DNA from: Anopheles merus
Lineage: Eukaryota > Arthropoda > Insecta > Diptera > Culicidae
Length of the DNA stretch: 64,000 bases
Assembly: GCF_017562075.2 (NCBI RefSeq)
Contig: NC_054084.1
Location: 3,838,501-3,902,500, forward strand
Direction of reading: 5' to 3'
In this document: positions 46,981 through 61,800 of the stretch, in pieces
How the letters are laid out: each line of letters opens with the position of its first letter
Position numbering within the stretch: position 1 is the first letter of the stretch
Made by a program: the position numbers and the translations under genes
Notes under the pieces: generated by a model
Told to the model about the DNA's origin: nothing
What the model saw: only the letters and a program-made list of their open reading frames with translations
Database searches by the model: none

Positions 46981-49900
46981 TCAATACGTACGCTCGGTCG
47001 GGTTGCCGTGTAAGTAGGTGTCCCTCGCTTCCGGCTGTACCGTTTCCTCACTGATCGCAGTCGGATAGGCGAACGGATTGTTGGCCACGTGCTGCTGGAC
47101 CGCACCGTACGACACCGTCTTGGTGGTGTTGATCTGTGCCGACGGGTCCATCATTCCCCCCGACGGGGACGCTGCTCCACCGTCCCCAGCCTCGTTGAAG
47201 GTGGTTTCCTTCTCGTACCCCGAACCAACCGGATCCCAGGCTCGTTGCTCTTCGACGGTCGGTTCAGCCCACGGTTGCAGTTCGCCCGATGCGAAAATGC
47301 CGTAAAACGTGATGCCCACCAAATGGACCGTCGCCGCTATCGTGAACACTGTTGACCAACATGATTTGGGCTTAAATAGAGAAAAATATTTCATGATTGT
47401 ATTAAAACAAAACTATTTAGAAACAATACAAAAAAGACTATTAAGTGCCATGAACATCTTTTGGATGTTAAAACATCCATTTCAAAATGGTGGCGAGGCG
47501 CATCAAAACATTCACACGCAGCCAACACGCAGCCGTAAATATTTGCATCCTTTTCAATTGCTTGTTTATGCATGGCAACGAGACAAAACAACCACACGGA
47601 ACAGTTGATTCAGCTAAAATCTATACGCAACAACAAAAAGTAGTACCCTTCTTCTCCATCCATTCTTCAACCTCTCTAGAATCGACAATAAAAGCCTCCA
47701 TACGGAATCTCTTTGCGCGATGGACGAGAAAACAGCCGACGCCGCAAAAATCACATCCCCTGACAACGGTTGCCATACAGTCTCACCCTCCCGAACCGTG
47801 TCAACAGTTGTACAGTTTCAAGATTTTAAAAGCCATATCCCTTTCCCAACCTACTGACTCTCCGGCAAAGCATCACTGAAAGCATGCGATATAAGGGGTG
47901 GAAAATGGATGGAAAACACTTCTTTCACCACATCGAGAACCGAGACCGATGCCGAAGAGTAGGGTTTCGCATTGTTCCACAGCCAGCCGGGAAACTCGCC
48001 AGACGCCCGGGGGAATGATGCGTTTTTGTTCAAAGTCATCGGGCATGTAACATCGTAACAAATTTAATTTATTTCATTGAACCAGCTTCACCGAGCAGCG
48101 AACGTTATGGTGCAATGAGTGGAGAAGTCGCTGAGTCAAACCATTTTGCGGAAGGAATGTTTCATAGCGATAGATGAAGTGCAATGCGGCTCACAGCCGG
48201 ATCCCAATCCGATTAAAGGGACACACTTACCTGCCCCCGTGTCAGGTGGTCTATCGCGATTGGACAGATCAGGCCCGCTATCGTGCCTATGCCGTTGGAC
48301 ATGCCCATCAGAATACTGGCGTAGCGTGGCGCAATGTCCAGATGATTGACGTTGTAACCGGATATGGCGAACCCGCTGAAGGCAACACCGAGCGTTAGCG
48401 CCGTCACTGCACCCATCTGTGGAGATAGAGAACCACATAAATCACGCAATACGTTCACAAACACCAACACGTAAGAGGAATTACAGCACTTACAGAACTA
48501 GTGGCATGTGCTACGACCAGGAAAAAGAGACCCTCCAGCCCGAATCCACCGCAGTTGAACAGCTTGCGCACGTTGGTAGTCGACAGCAGTCCCGACTTTC
48601 GGATGTGATCCGCCAGCATGCCTCCGAAGGGTACGATGATCGTCATCAGCAGATGTGGCAGTGCTCCAAGTATACCGGTCTAGATGTTGCAACAGTTGTA
48701 AGCATTTAGCGAAGAACCTCCCCAAGCCAAAAACAAAACCTTAGCTTACCTCTTCAATCCGGAAGTCGAACGAGTGCTTCAGATAGGCACTCTGGTACAG
48801 CACCAACAGGTAGAAGTTCCACGATCGGCAAAAGTTTGCCACGATGATCGCGTACACGGGCATCGAGGTGAGGAAGTGACGCCACGGGGTCGTCGCGATG
48901 GTCGGCATCGGCAGCTGTACCGACTCGCCGAGCGACTTTTCGATGTACTTTAGCTCCTTCACGGAGATGGTTGGATGTTGGCGCGGCTTCTCGAACGACA
49001 GCCACAGCCAGAAGCAGTACCAGATCAGGCCCATCACGCCGTAAAAGTAGAACGGTGCGTGCCAGCTGATCGAGCCGGTCAGAATGCCGGACATGGGCAT
49101 GCCTATCACGACGCCGGCGTACGAGCCGCTGAATGCCATCGTCGCTAGCCGGGAGCGCTCGAGCGGAGGGGCCCAGAAGCGCCAGATACCGTGGCAGGCA
49201 GGATACGTTACACCCTGGGGGAGGAAAACGCATACGGCTTCTGTAAAGTCTGGAAAGTTTTGGAGGCGCAAACACTCCGAGTCACTCACCTCCACCAGGC
49301 CCTGGAGCACTCGAACCAGAATTACGACCGTTGGATGTAGCATCATGGCGCCCGGGACGAGCAGGTTCAGGAAGGCCGAGATAGCGATGGCCGTACCGAA
49401 GATGCGGTTTGCTGGAAACATTGACGCGAGGAAACCGCCCGGCACTTGCGTTACTAGGTAGCCCCAGAAGAATGACGAATCGACAGCACTTTCCATCGCG
49501 ACGGTCCAGTTGTATTTCACCGACTGGAGAAGAAGAAATGGAGAGCATGGAATACAAAAAAGAGATCATGAATACTCATTTCTATGCTCCGAGCAAGGCT
49601 TCCTAGCAGAAATCAAAATGTAACAGTAAAAATATGGCCATTTCCCGTTGTTAAATCGAGCCAATGCTACCGGAAGTCGAGCGTACTTTTTACCACCCCA
49701 TCTTCAATCCACCTTCCCAACACAATAGTGTCCTCCGGTGGGACCACGTCTTTTGCACCAAACAGACGACACACTCACGCAACAAAAAAACTTGAAACGA
49801 CATCCGTTAACGCATCACGGTTTTGCGCTCTCGCAGCGTGGCGTCGATGAGGTTATCACAGCGACGGTGGTGGCGACGACGACTCGGGGTTTGTTGTCAT

Positions 49901-51088
49901 TTTCTCGCTCTTTATGCTCGTTTCCGGCTTTTCCGGTCGACTTCTTTATCCGTTTTACCCCCTCGGTCGGCGTGTGTCCTTTTAGTCGTCCTTTTATCCA
50001 ACCAAGCGCCAACCCCACGCTCATTGATGATATCTCGTTGTGCGGGGCTGCGCTCCCACTCCCATCAGGGACCCATCATTTGGGAAAACCCCGTCGGTGC
50101 AATGACTCATGAATAAAAAATTATCATCTTTTGTCGTCGCATTTCTAATAAATGCTTCCATTATGTTTGACTCCATAAAATTTCATATTTTTCCTGATTT
50201 ACTCCCTCGCCAAATATTTCAGGGTTTCGGACATTCTCGTGCAACCTTATCGGTTACCGGTTGAGCGATCTCCCCTCCCACGGGGTGATGGAAGGTATTT
50301 TTGGTTCCCTGTGACCGTGCTTTATTTTGCCTGCTCATTATCTTTTATTTACGTACATACGAAGGTATCGATGTCCCTGTTATTTCATCACGAGGAATAA
50401 AGGATCCCAAAACCCCATTCCCACTTCGATGTACGCATTCGACGTACACTTCTAACGAAGGCACCAAGGAAAGAGTAAAAGAACATGGTTTTGAGGCTTT
50501 CTAGCTATAATTTCTTGTGACTCTATGACCTCCTAGCAGACACACCACCACCACAAACCGAAATACGTGACAAAATGGGGCCCCATTTCCGGACCGAAAA
50601 ACATAATTTGCTCATCATGCAGTGCGTGGCAAAATTATAATCGAAACATGCCGATCAGACCGAAGCGAAGAATCAGTACAAAAGGACATCAGCGGCACGT
50701 GGCCCGAAACCCCTGGCAGAAGAATAATTATCGTCGACGGTGGAACGCACGGCTAATGGAGCTCGTGCAATTTACGCCCGGCCCGACCCTAGGTGCACAA
50801 CTTACCCCGTTCTCGAACTGCAGCTTGGCCATACCCATGTTGCAGCGCATGCCGAACGATATGATAAAGCCCAGACAGGTCATCAGCGAGATCGTGTAGC
50901 GGGTCGTCTTGATGCAGGGACACTCCGCCCGGACGTACTTGTCGACGTGGCGCAACGGTGGTCGCTCAATCTCCTCGAACGACATCGGTGAGTCGTTGCC
51001 GCCAGTATCGGCCTGGTAGGCGCCACCGACCGCGGCCCCATCCATCTGGTCGTAGCCATGTTTGGGCATTTCGAACTTCTCGAACCCA
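46981..51088 (-). CDS. VGlut: Vesicular glutamate transporter (SLC17 family), N-terminus missing
   Basis: Coding exons are 51088-50806, 49523-49290, 49214-48750, 48679-48494, 48416-48231 and 47370-46981, giving about 580 aa. The first exon is preceded by a TTCTTCCAG acceptor, with a 5' codon begun in an upstream exon I could not locate. ATG at 51069 ([11 protein letters not shown]) is an alternative internal start. VGLUTs load glutamate into synaptic vesicles using membrane potential. The sequence shows the MFS/SLC17 layout with about 12 membrane segments, including [84 protein letters not shown] and [12 protein letters not shown], all close to mammalian VGLUTs. Arg and Glu in VRVLQGLVE are conserved, but the position of mammalian His128 is Asp. 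Introns are 1,282, 75, 70, 77 and 860 bp. The C-terminal tail is acidic and variable. Confidence 0.95.
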
Positions 51089-54000
51089 CTGGAAGAAAAA
51101 ATGGGAAAAACGGGTTTTTGAGTAACTGTTATACACTGTTATACGATACGGTTGCCATTTTAGTCATTTTGAAAAGCTTCATTTATTTCTTTTAATATAA
51201 AACTTTCTTTCACAGTCGATTTCTTGCCTTAAAAGCGACCTCTCTTTGCCATTTTCATGCGTACTTTACCACCGGTTAAGGCGAATCTTTGAACCAACCA
51301 TCGCGAAACACTCTCAGCTGTCAGCAAAATGCGTTTCGCGCCCAAATATAATTGAGAAAATGAAATTAAATGAAAAAGACCCACTTAATGTCATTTCCGT
51401 TCACGCAAATGTCTTCGCCTTTCGTTGGTTTCGTTGCCGTGCTCTTATCCGCTTCGCTGCGTAGCTACCGTCTTACGAGAGCACCCATCGTCGTCTATTC
51501 GCCGTAGCGTGTGAAAGGATACTAGACAAGACGGGTTTTCCACCATTCTGAGCATAAAGACACTACAGGGATAAGATGTTCGTCCCACTAGCACCCACAC
51601 GGGCACAAGTTTGATGTAAATGTGCACCCACACACCATTATCCTGCTATGATGATGAACGGTACCGGTCGTAGTCGCAGTCAGCTTCCAAGCTGTTGGCC
51701 CCCGTCGGGAAGGTGGGTCTCACTTGCCAGCGGGATACAAACAAATCTCTCCACGACCAATGGGGCCCTTCAGAATGAGATGGAAATGAATTTTCCACCT
51801 ATATTGTACCGGCGAAAGACAAAGCGTTTCAATGTAATTGATAATTTGTCTCTACCCTCAAATGGGCACCAGTCGCACTGCTGATTGCGAAGCGTGATCA
51901 CATACTTGATAAAGTGGATGATGTAAGAAAAACGGTTCGTTAGAGCGCTGGGATTATGTTTATGAATCATTGCCATTGGTTCTGGGGCTGTAATAAAGCT
52001 TCCCTCCCAGTGAAGTCTATCGACCACTGTAAAATCAGGCTTCCACTTTACCACAACAAATTGTGTGTCTCCCTCTATGAAAAGTACTTTTTTTATGACA
52101 CGTCATAAATCGTGCGATATTTCTCTCTCATCGTGTGCCGTGTGGCATCAGAAGCATAAAAAATAATTGATTTGATAAATGTCACCCAATAAATGGACGA
52201 CAGACGCTCGAAGCTGAGAGCGACCGGAGCGGCATCGCCGCCGAAAGTCACACCGTCCTCGTTGTTGTCGTTTGTTGGCCCCGTCGGCAAATCTTGATGG
52301 CGACCGAAAACAAAGTTATCCTTTTATCTCGTAGTGGATGTGGCTAGACACGCTCCGAACGCAAGACATTCTCATACATTCAAACAGGATGGGAGAGAGA
52401 TTCTGAATATGAGAGTGTTTCTCTTCCCTTCATTCACAGGCATCAAGTCGCATACGAAAAAAAGCCTGCATCCATCTAGATTTATTAGAAGCGAAATAAA
52501 CAGGGAGGAAAACCACTCTCGCCCCACTGTTGTCTACCCTGGTATCGACCGGCTGGCAGGAATTATCGTTGACAAACATAATTAAGTTACTTTCTCGAGG
52601 TTTGATAATATTGTTTACTAATATCCACTTTCAAGCGTTGCGAGCGAGTTTCGTCTTTCAAGCCGTCGGTTTTGCTTCTTATTTTGGGCGGATAGCGTAC
52701 GGAGATGAAATTGAATTTCCGGTCCAACCCTCGAACGACAGTAGGCACATCTTCTGGAGCTTAAGTTTGACCAAATCATCCAGCCGAAGCTGATGGTCAT
52801 TGGCGCATCGATGATGACGTTGGCTGATCTTTTGTCCAACGCCAAGGGGAAAGATTAATGGAATGCTTTGCTGAATGCTTCATATTAATCCCAAATAACT
52901 TTACTTGCCATTTATGATTGATTGCATTGCAATTTGATAAGAAGGAGGGATAAGTAGTGATGGTTTCCCGAACCAAATCATAGTTGTGTAACTTCATTTA
53001 AAAAATATTATTCGTTCTACTGTAAGCGTACTTCGCTCTTACGAACATCCTAATCCTCACAGTTGATTTAAAAAAAATTTTCCACTGACCATAATCGAGA
53101 TTTATGATCTAAACAGAACACCCAAACAACCCCCTTTACAGTAACACAGCATGCAAATGAAGCTTGCTCTCTATCTATCCATTCTCCACCCTTGTTCCCG
53201 ACTCTTAACGCATAAATATCAATTTCACCAGTCGAGCACGTGTCTTTTCCGACGCCAGACAATTCATACCGAAGGCACACCGTGCCAGACGGTAGAGGCA
53301 ATAACGTCCCCAAATACGTCAACGGCTGCCTACCTACCTACCGATCCAAACCAATCTCCAACCTCTATCGGTTGGATGGAAATTAATGAAATCGCTTTTC
53401 AAGCATTTTTAATTTAAATTTGTCAGCACTTCAAACAGATTGAACAGTGTTGCAAGAAACCGTCGGTGTCGGCGTTGCCTTGAAACGTACCTTTCAGGGT
53501 GACTTCAGCTGCTCGAAATCGTAAGCCCGACACGCACAAGACACGGGCCACATTGATTGAAATCCAATTCCCCGTAAATATCATTTACAATTCTTCAGAG
53601 ACTTATCTTTTAATTCACTCGCTTAGGTAGCGCACGATACCTTTCTCTCGGCTGGCGGAACATCGAGATTTTCCAGCTGGCATGGTATGGCAAGGTGTGT
53701 TTGTGATTGTAACGTGATCTGTCCGTCGGCGGGATTACCCGGGGATTGCTGGGATGCTGCGAATTTGTCGGTTTGGTTGGTTTGGTGAGCCAAATGCTAT
53801 AATCGGCCGGGATTTTCCTACCGCGTTGGGAGCTGCGATTACTCATCGGTTTTGGGAGGGCGAGTGAAAGGTGGATGAAAGGACCGATGTAAACAAACTT
53901 AGCGCGCTAAACGATTTGATTGCATTTTTTCGCGTATTAAGTGGCGGACACAGTTTCAACTTACAAGGGTAATTTGTACCTTACGCAACACAAATCGATA

Positions 54001-54822
54001 CAATACAGCTACAATGTTGAACTTATTTTTGAAATAAATCTTGAAACCGTTGGTAAAATATGATCTAAACTTTTACCTTAATCATATATACAGCTTCACC
54101 CTTCTTCAGAGCAACAGGTGAGCTGCTGGTCAATCAAACCCAAAGCGCACGATTCGTCCCACCGCCCAACCAAACCAACCTCACAGCAGGTCCGCATTCT
54201 GTTCACATTCCTTGCTGGAGGTGAATATTTGATGAAAACATACCACCTTTCGACACTGAAATTCATACGTCCCGAGGGAGCTGTGGTGAAACTTTTATGA
54301 TTATGTACCTCGCAGCCCTTGTACCTAACTCAGCTCACACTCGCCAACCATCCGGCCCCTTCTGGTTGGGAGTTGTGTGTTGATTCGCTTGTTATGTTTG
54401 TGATTTGATTTTGTGCCCGCGATACTGTGACTGTGGACCGGAAAAGGACGAAACGTGCAAAGCAACACACAACTTGCAAGATCCAAAGGCAAGCACCCTT
54501 CCCGCGTTGCGGTGCGTGGGAAAGAAATACATAATTTATGTTATTAACTGGTAACAATCCGCTTTACTTTTGTAGCGTATATTTTCCCCCTCTTTGGCAA
54601 ACGTAGGGAGGGTTGTTGGATTGGTGATAAGCGCTTCCAGCCAGGTTGGTAATTGACGATATCAAACGTTTGCAGTTTGGCTAATTGATTCGAAGCTACG
54701 TGTGGTGGCAATAAAAGTACGTATTTTATATAAAGAATGACACATTTTCAACGTTTTTAAGAATTTGATTTGAAATCTTTCTAGAAAGTAGAATCAAATT
54801 TTAATATCGCAAACCATTGCAA

Positions 54823-54825
<3 letters not shown>

Positions 54826-54869
<44 letters not shown>
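54826..54869 (+). repeat. CT microsatellite, 22 perfect units
   Basis: 44 bp of uninterrupted CT, the longest perfect dinucleotide repeat I found here. It is likely length-polymorphic. Confidence 0.97.
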
Positions 54870-54872
<3 letters not shown>

Positions 54873-55866
54873 CTTTGGCAAATAAAAACACCTGCAAACA
54901 ATACTTGCAATGAACCGTACTATGCCGTGGATCAACACAAAACAGTAACCCCTCAGCCCAGAAGCGCAAAGACAAATAAACCCCTCCAGCTCAGGAGTGG
55001 ATGAAATGAGAAATGTTATTAAAAACTGACTGCCGGCCGGAACATTGATGTAAACACGCGCACAACACACATACACTCCGCACCGGAAAGTCAAACATTT
55101 GCTTAAAAGCTATTAAAACCGAGCGCCCAAACGTAGGGAGAGAAGGTTCTACACTGGATGCTTCTCTGGACAGATTTTATCTATCTTCCTGGATGGACGT
55201 GAAGTTCTGAATGATGAGTTTAAAAGAGAACCATTTCGCTAACCCAGCTAGCAGCGAAGAACAAGAGATATGCAAATAAATTTAATTTCTAAATTATGAA
55301 CCACCATCAATATTTGGCGTGCTTTATCCTGCCACACCAGGACCGAGCAGACAGCACTGTAAACATAATAACAGTTACTGTTTCAACCGCAACCAGTTTC
55401 CCTCGTCGAGGGGTTAAGTGACTTGTTTATTTGCGTTCAATTTCCCTACACAGAAACCGACTATTTCTCTCAAGGGAGACGACCTCCAGAGACCAATATT
55501 ATCCCGCCCGAGATTTCCAAGCCCCCCAACACAATCAGGGAAAACTGTAACGGTTATCAATCAAAATTAGATAAGTCCCTATCGACGTATGTCATCTAGG
55601 ATCCATCCAGAAGCAAAACTCTGAAGGTCACATCACATGGTCACCTCACCGAAAGAACCTCAGCAAAGCGGGCCCTTCTTATCACTGCTGGCCCATCATT
55701 CGATTAAGCCTTTCATTGTACCGCGATGATTGAATTTCCGGTTGAAGTACTTCCATCGATTGGAAAGCGCACACGGCGTAACACATACGGTTGGCTTTAA
55801 TGAAGTTTTGATTGATGGACTTGACTGTGGGCGCAGGATTCGCGCAGTTCATTAAAAAAGGATTTG

Positions 55867-55893
55867 CCACCACCACCACCACCACCACCACCA
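55867..55893 (+). repeat. CCA triplet microsatellite, 9 units
   Basis: Nine perfect CCA units; the minus strand gives poly-Gly or poly-Val in open frames that are otherwise unsupported. Confidence 0.95.
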
Positions 55894-58800
55894 TTACGGT
55901 ACAGCATCCAGACGAAGTGTGGTGTGGACCACTTCAAAACATAAAGTGGAACAATATGCACTCCTGAAAACCATGGCACTATGAGAGCAAAGAGAGTCTT
56001 TATTGGCCAATCGTTTTGTTGCTAAACAACGATCCCTCACGAAATGGGGCTTTATAATTTTCATTCCTTCCGCGTCCTCACCCTTGGCAGGAGGAACTAT
56101 AAATGGACCCAAAAAGAAAACCCAACCACTTATTTATTCATTAAACGGTAATCGTTCGTGCGAAATTGAATTTCCTTCCTATTACGGTTGTACATCCGCC
56201 TCACCACGCTTCGGAAAGGTAGGCAATCAGACCTGTGTCTGTCTGCTCTTTCACTCACTCTTTGCTCTTTCACGATCTAATTATCAGACTACTTCCATCT
56301 GGACTATCAATGTGGCGCCAGAGAAGAAGCAGAACATAAAAACTCTGGAAGCACCGGAACAAACATCCTAGGACAGGGGACGACTGAAGTGATATTCCAG
56401 TTCAGTTCGAGTCGACGCTGCCACAAAGTCTGCCCAGCTGAGATTCTTTCTGCTGCACGTTGCCATTGGCATCCAGCCTATTCCCGGTTCACATTCGAGG
56501 GGCTTCTAGCCGCTTTTGGACGTGGTAAATAAAGTTGAGGAGAAAATGAATCTTCCCACCACACAGCTCACAGGAAAAGAAGATAACAAGCAGGATGGAA
56601 AAGTCCAAAACAACGTGCTCGGCAGGTTTGCTGACAGTCCGGTGCTGGCCATCCGGAGGTACCATCCGAAACGGAAACAGAAAAGCAATCATTAAAAATA
56701 GCTGTTAAAAGATTGAATCGTCCAGATTACGCAACATAATAGAATCTGGCCATAGAAGACACAGTTCTTGCTGTTTCGTGCTCCCGAGATCTCCCATCTT
56801 TAGTACGGCACAAGAAGAAGTAAAGGTTAGATGTGGAACGGAGTAGAAAAAAAAAAGATTTCTTGGTGATCTCTTAAGAAAGTAGCATTAGTTGTTATTG
56901 TTTCTTTCCCTTTCTCTTTTGTAGTCTTTAAGGGGATTCCCCCGATTTCAAGCGTACAGTGGTGGAAATACTCCATGAGGGTTTTGGGTGGACATAGGTT
57001 CACTATGCTCTATTCACAATAGTGGCAGTTTGACATTTGAGGGCATCCGAAAGAACTAAAATTGCTGAAATAAACTATTGCATTCTGTCAATCATTTGAA
57101 GACTTAGTTCTTCTTTTCATAGCAAATACTTTTCCATTTCTATAACCCATTCCCTGTTGCTGAGGCTTACGCAAAACTCGATCAAATCGTCAAGCAAACA
57201 GACCGAAGCCCGAGAAGCACACACACACAGACACAAGAAAAATAGAAATGTAATAAAACCGATACATGACCCCTTGTACGGAAAGAAAAACAGCAATCAA
57301 ATGAATTGGCAGGATTGATATCCTTCCCGCTCGTTTACCCTTGTTTTTGCCCTGTTCTTTACAACCCCACCACATCTCAAGAGAAGAAAAATCGAAAAAA
57401 CATAAACATTCAACTGAAGCTGGAGCTGGTGTCCGGAACGCTGTCAGCAAGAGGATTTTGCAACAACCATTCCCAATAATCCTCCCAAGATTCCCCTCGT
57501 GGAAGGAGTGTACCGGAACCCTCACAATCCTGCAATACAAGGGAACGAAAGGGGGCCGTTGTTGTACTTGAGTGAGAAGTTCAGTGCCGAAGTACGCCAC
57601 AAAAACATTGCAAACGTTGGTTTACGCTTTTCGGGTTTGAGGATATTCGCCAAGGGAGTCCTTAGTGATGGGAGAACGACAAAGGAAAAAAGAGACGAGA
57701 TTCGCGAAAGATTTACCCTTTCTTACCAATGGATATAATAAAAAGAAACTTTACAACCCGTCCGGTGCCCGCTTAAAGAACAACGAATTGCGCCAAAGCC
57801 ATCCTATAGCGCTGATTATTGTTGCGTAATGATGTAATTTAAAGTCATTTCTCCGATGAACACTAACTGTGGCGCAATTCGTTTTACCAACGCCTGCTTT
57901 GATGCCGCCCAGCTCAGATGACGGGTGTTGATTTATTGCGTTCGGGACAGAGAGACGCAAACAAAAAAAAAGCCGTCCTCTCGCCACCGAAAAGTGAGAC
58001 GTCCTTCGCACCAAACGGCACCACTTGCGCGCTGAAATATTGGGACAAATCCGTTGAAATTCAATTCCTACGCTTGCTACGGGGAAACCAGCTCGGAATT
58101 CTAAATAATGGCAATTTTTCATACAACAACCACGCACGTGGGCAAGGGAAGGATACCTTCAAAGGCATCTTAGCGTCACACACAGCGCGTGCGGAAGGGC
58201 CACGTGATAAGGAGTGCCGTAGCGAAAACACCACCACCCAAAACGAAACCTCATATCGATTGTCGATTGTTCCGTACACTTAAAACGAATCGATCGCAAG
58301 CGAGGAAAGGGCGGAAGTGCATTATTCACGATGGAAAAGACCCCATTTGCCACCCAGAATCCCCGGTGCCCGAAAGAAGCCGTACATCGGACCAAGAGAG
58401 TGAATTGAAATCTCAAGACGTTGGAAGAGTGAAAGCGAAACGTGACAATCGAGCTGGCTGGCGTATTTGGTACACAATATTCAGGGCGATCGCAGGCGTT
58501 TGCAATCAAACATTATAATGTGAGCCGATTGTTGAAGGAGTGCGATGTGAGTGATGGAATTTTGATAGCAAGGAAATTCCAGGTTTTGGTTAGCAATCGA
58601 TATCGAATTATTTGCAATTATTGGTAGCATACTATTAGGCAAATCTTTTCATATTTCATGCTTAACGCTTTACTTCTTTGCACTCTGGGTTTCTCACAAC
58701 TTCATCCTGTCTCAAGCACCCTACACTCAATGTCGTACCAACAACACTCTTCATCAATCATTTACACTAATCATGCCGCTACTAGAAAAACATCTTTACG

Positions 58801-61800
58801 ACCAGCCGAAAACGCCAAGGGGTTAAACGGCTCTAATTACTTTAACGAATAACAGCCTTCCGTCGTCGGCTTCCGCCGCGCATACAAGCGTTCAAACCAG
58901 AGGATCCGGGGCGCGTGACTTTCCCATCATGTGAGGGGCCACAGCATCCGACACATTTCACTCTCATCTCACAACACTCATTACGAAGCTGCGTTCAAAA
59001 AGGACAACAATGGAGTACGTTGAAATATTGGACCCTCTCTCTCTATCTCTCTGTTCCCTACTGATTCAAATTAAGATCATTTATCGGTCCGAAAATGACT
59101 CTGGCATAATTTAGTCATTACTTCGCATTTTATGTCGCTTAGGCTAGCGTGCGTGTCCGGATACAGATAGCGTGTGTCCCTTTCTGTCTACTTCCGGGGA
59201 TATTTCATACTATCGAGGCACGGTTTTCATCACCTCACACTTCCTTCCTTTCACCCAACCGTCTCTCACAGCAGCGTTAAGGATCGGCTTTCAGAAGCAA
59301 TTTCCTGAGATTTCGCCACTTTTGTTTATTTATCGTGCGATTCCACTCCACGGCGCGTTCGTTCCCGAAGGGGATTGGACGACCACCCTCCCCTGGCACT
59401 GGCCGTTATCAGATTCACCCGTAGAAGCTTTGGTAGGGTCAGTCAGGATCAACAATCGTCCCGGTAGTAGAGACGTCGTTTCATTTATTTCAGATTTTAC
59501 TATTCACTTTTTCGTCCCATCGGAAAAATAGAAAACGCTGGCAAAGGGAAGGTACAGAGGATGCAGAAAATAAAAATAAAGAAAAGCGTTCCGGAACGAA
59601 TGAATTATCAGATCCACTGTAAACAATGCTGGGTGTCGCTTCGTTCGAGAAACGGGAAATGAAAAGTGTCGCGAGTTTTCACAACTTTACGCATTCTAAT
59701 CACGCACCAGACAAGTGGCTTAATGTGTCTCGGCTTTTTTGCATACTTTTTCTCTCTTTTTCCGGTTGACCTCGATAGGGTGAGGCTGCTGGAACAAGCT
59801 GGGCTGGAAGGATACATCTTCATTCACGTGGTAGCTTGCCAGTAGTAAGAGATGCATTCTACTAGAGAAGATGTCTTATGGAGAAAGTGTTACCAAAACC
59901 GTTGCTTTCCTTTTCGTTGCAGCTCTCACACGTTTCATAAATTGAACAATTTACCAACCAGTCAGCCAGTGTGAGTCAACAACCTAGAGCATCCTGTAAG
60001 AATACTGTTCTCGATCAGCTGAAAGGAGTTGTTGAAGCAGTGTAACAGGCTTTAAAGCATTTCACTTTCCACGACACGATGGTTCGGTTGAAGATGCAAC
60101 GGAAAACGTGGACAATGTTGGACATAAAAATGAGATCTGTACATGCTGGCATGTGAACGACTGCCAGGGCATGCCCGGAATGTTTGACACACACTCACAC
60201 ACACAGAGAGAGCGTTGATCGCTATTGATTTTACCATTAGCAAAGTTCACGAGCAATGTATGACCCACTTTATGAAGACGGGAGCATGTAATGGAAATGA
60301 AATTGAAGGCATTGTAGTGTCGAGACTAGTTGTATACTATTGCTTATGTTTTAGTTTTGCACATTAAACATCAACATGATTTATTGTTTGCTGCCAACAC
60401 CCAATCACTTATCGAATGATTTGCAACCTTTTAAGCCATTCAACTTCACATGACCTCCCTTCTTTTTCAAATGTTTTTCGTTAGATTGTTCTCATTTTTT
60501 AATGGCTTTCAACATGACGAAAAGCCACAACGCGTAAAGACACATGTATCAATCACCTTCCCATGCGTACGTGATATTGAGCCCTTGGCAAACGATTGTG
60601 GATGCTGTCAGTGTGTAACGAGTCGGGACGTCAGGATTGTCACCCTCCTGCTTGATTCCATCATGCCTATCAGCAGTCTATTTTTCATCACAGCGATTCT
60701 ATAACTGACGACTCATTCTACCTTTTCAACGATTCAAACGCAAGTCCAACTAGACCTGCCAGCGATAGAGAATATCCCCGTAAATCCTTCCCTCTTGAGT
60801 CAAAACGTAAGCAGCTCAGATTGAACAACACAGAGACAGAGAGAAGGAGAACGAAAAAAAGCAACACCACTAGTAAAGGTAAAATTCATTTCAACTAAAA
60901 TCAGAGACATTTTCTCCATCTCCCAACACACAATGCAACATTTCCAAGCCTTTGGGAGTCGACTTCCGGCCTTGGCTCACACGATGATGAGCCGCCACAC
61001 AGCCGCAAGCCCCCGAGGGAAATCATTTAAGCCGCATATAATGATGACAACAAAACAGCTCTTCAGCAGAAGAGCTTTGAGCTGCCCCCTTTCCAGCTCA
61101 CCACTCCAACTCCCGCTGGACTCCGGACTCGCCCAATTCCTCTCCCTTAAAGGGGAATCAATGCGTTAATGCGCCTTTTAGCAGGGAAAGGATTGGTCCT
61201 CGTTTGTCGCTCGCTCGCTCGTCTCGATATTGATGGCCCGATTGCGGCTCAAGAGCAATGATGAACGTGATCAATTCATGTGCTGATTAATCAAAACCAT
61301 CACGTTTGTTGTTCATTTTGGGAGCACAATTTTACAAAATGGAACCCCGACAGCGAACTTTCCCAAACATCCGGTGGTTGGGATGGTTTGCGTTGGGAAC
61401 ATCAACTGTATCACGTTCCAGCGGAATACCCACCGTTACACCACAATGATTTACCTCATCCAGAACACATCACGCTTTGTCACTTGTTGGGCTGCCCTGC
61501 CCTACCACCCACCATGCTTTCCCACCATTACGCACACACAAGGGTTTTAACAGCGTGTTAATGAGAGCAAGGGAGGAAAGCGGCCTCGTCAACAACGGTA
61601 GCAACGGTAGGGCCATTGAGAAAAGTGCGACATCAGACCAAAAGATCCTCGTTCCATCTAGTGGTGATGGGCAAGGACACCCTCCTGGTCCTTTTTCTTC
61701 GTGGTGGTTAATTCCTGATTCGATGTGCCATGCACACTTCACGGTGAATGAAATTTAACGTCACTCTTTAAACATAAGAGCGGTTCGCTTGAAAATGCTG

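Noticed and set aside
58658..58852. 64-aa ORF with a hydrophobic start
   Set aside because: No GC3 bias, no promoter or splice context; the signal-like start is weak evidence alone.
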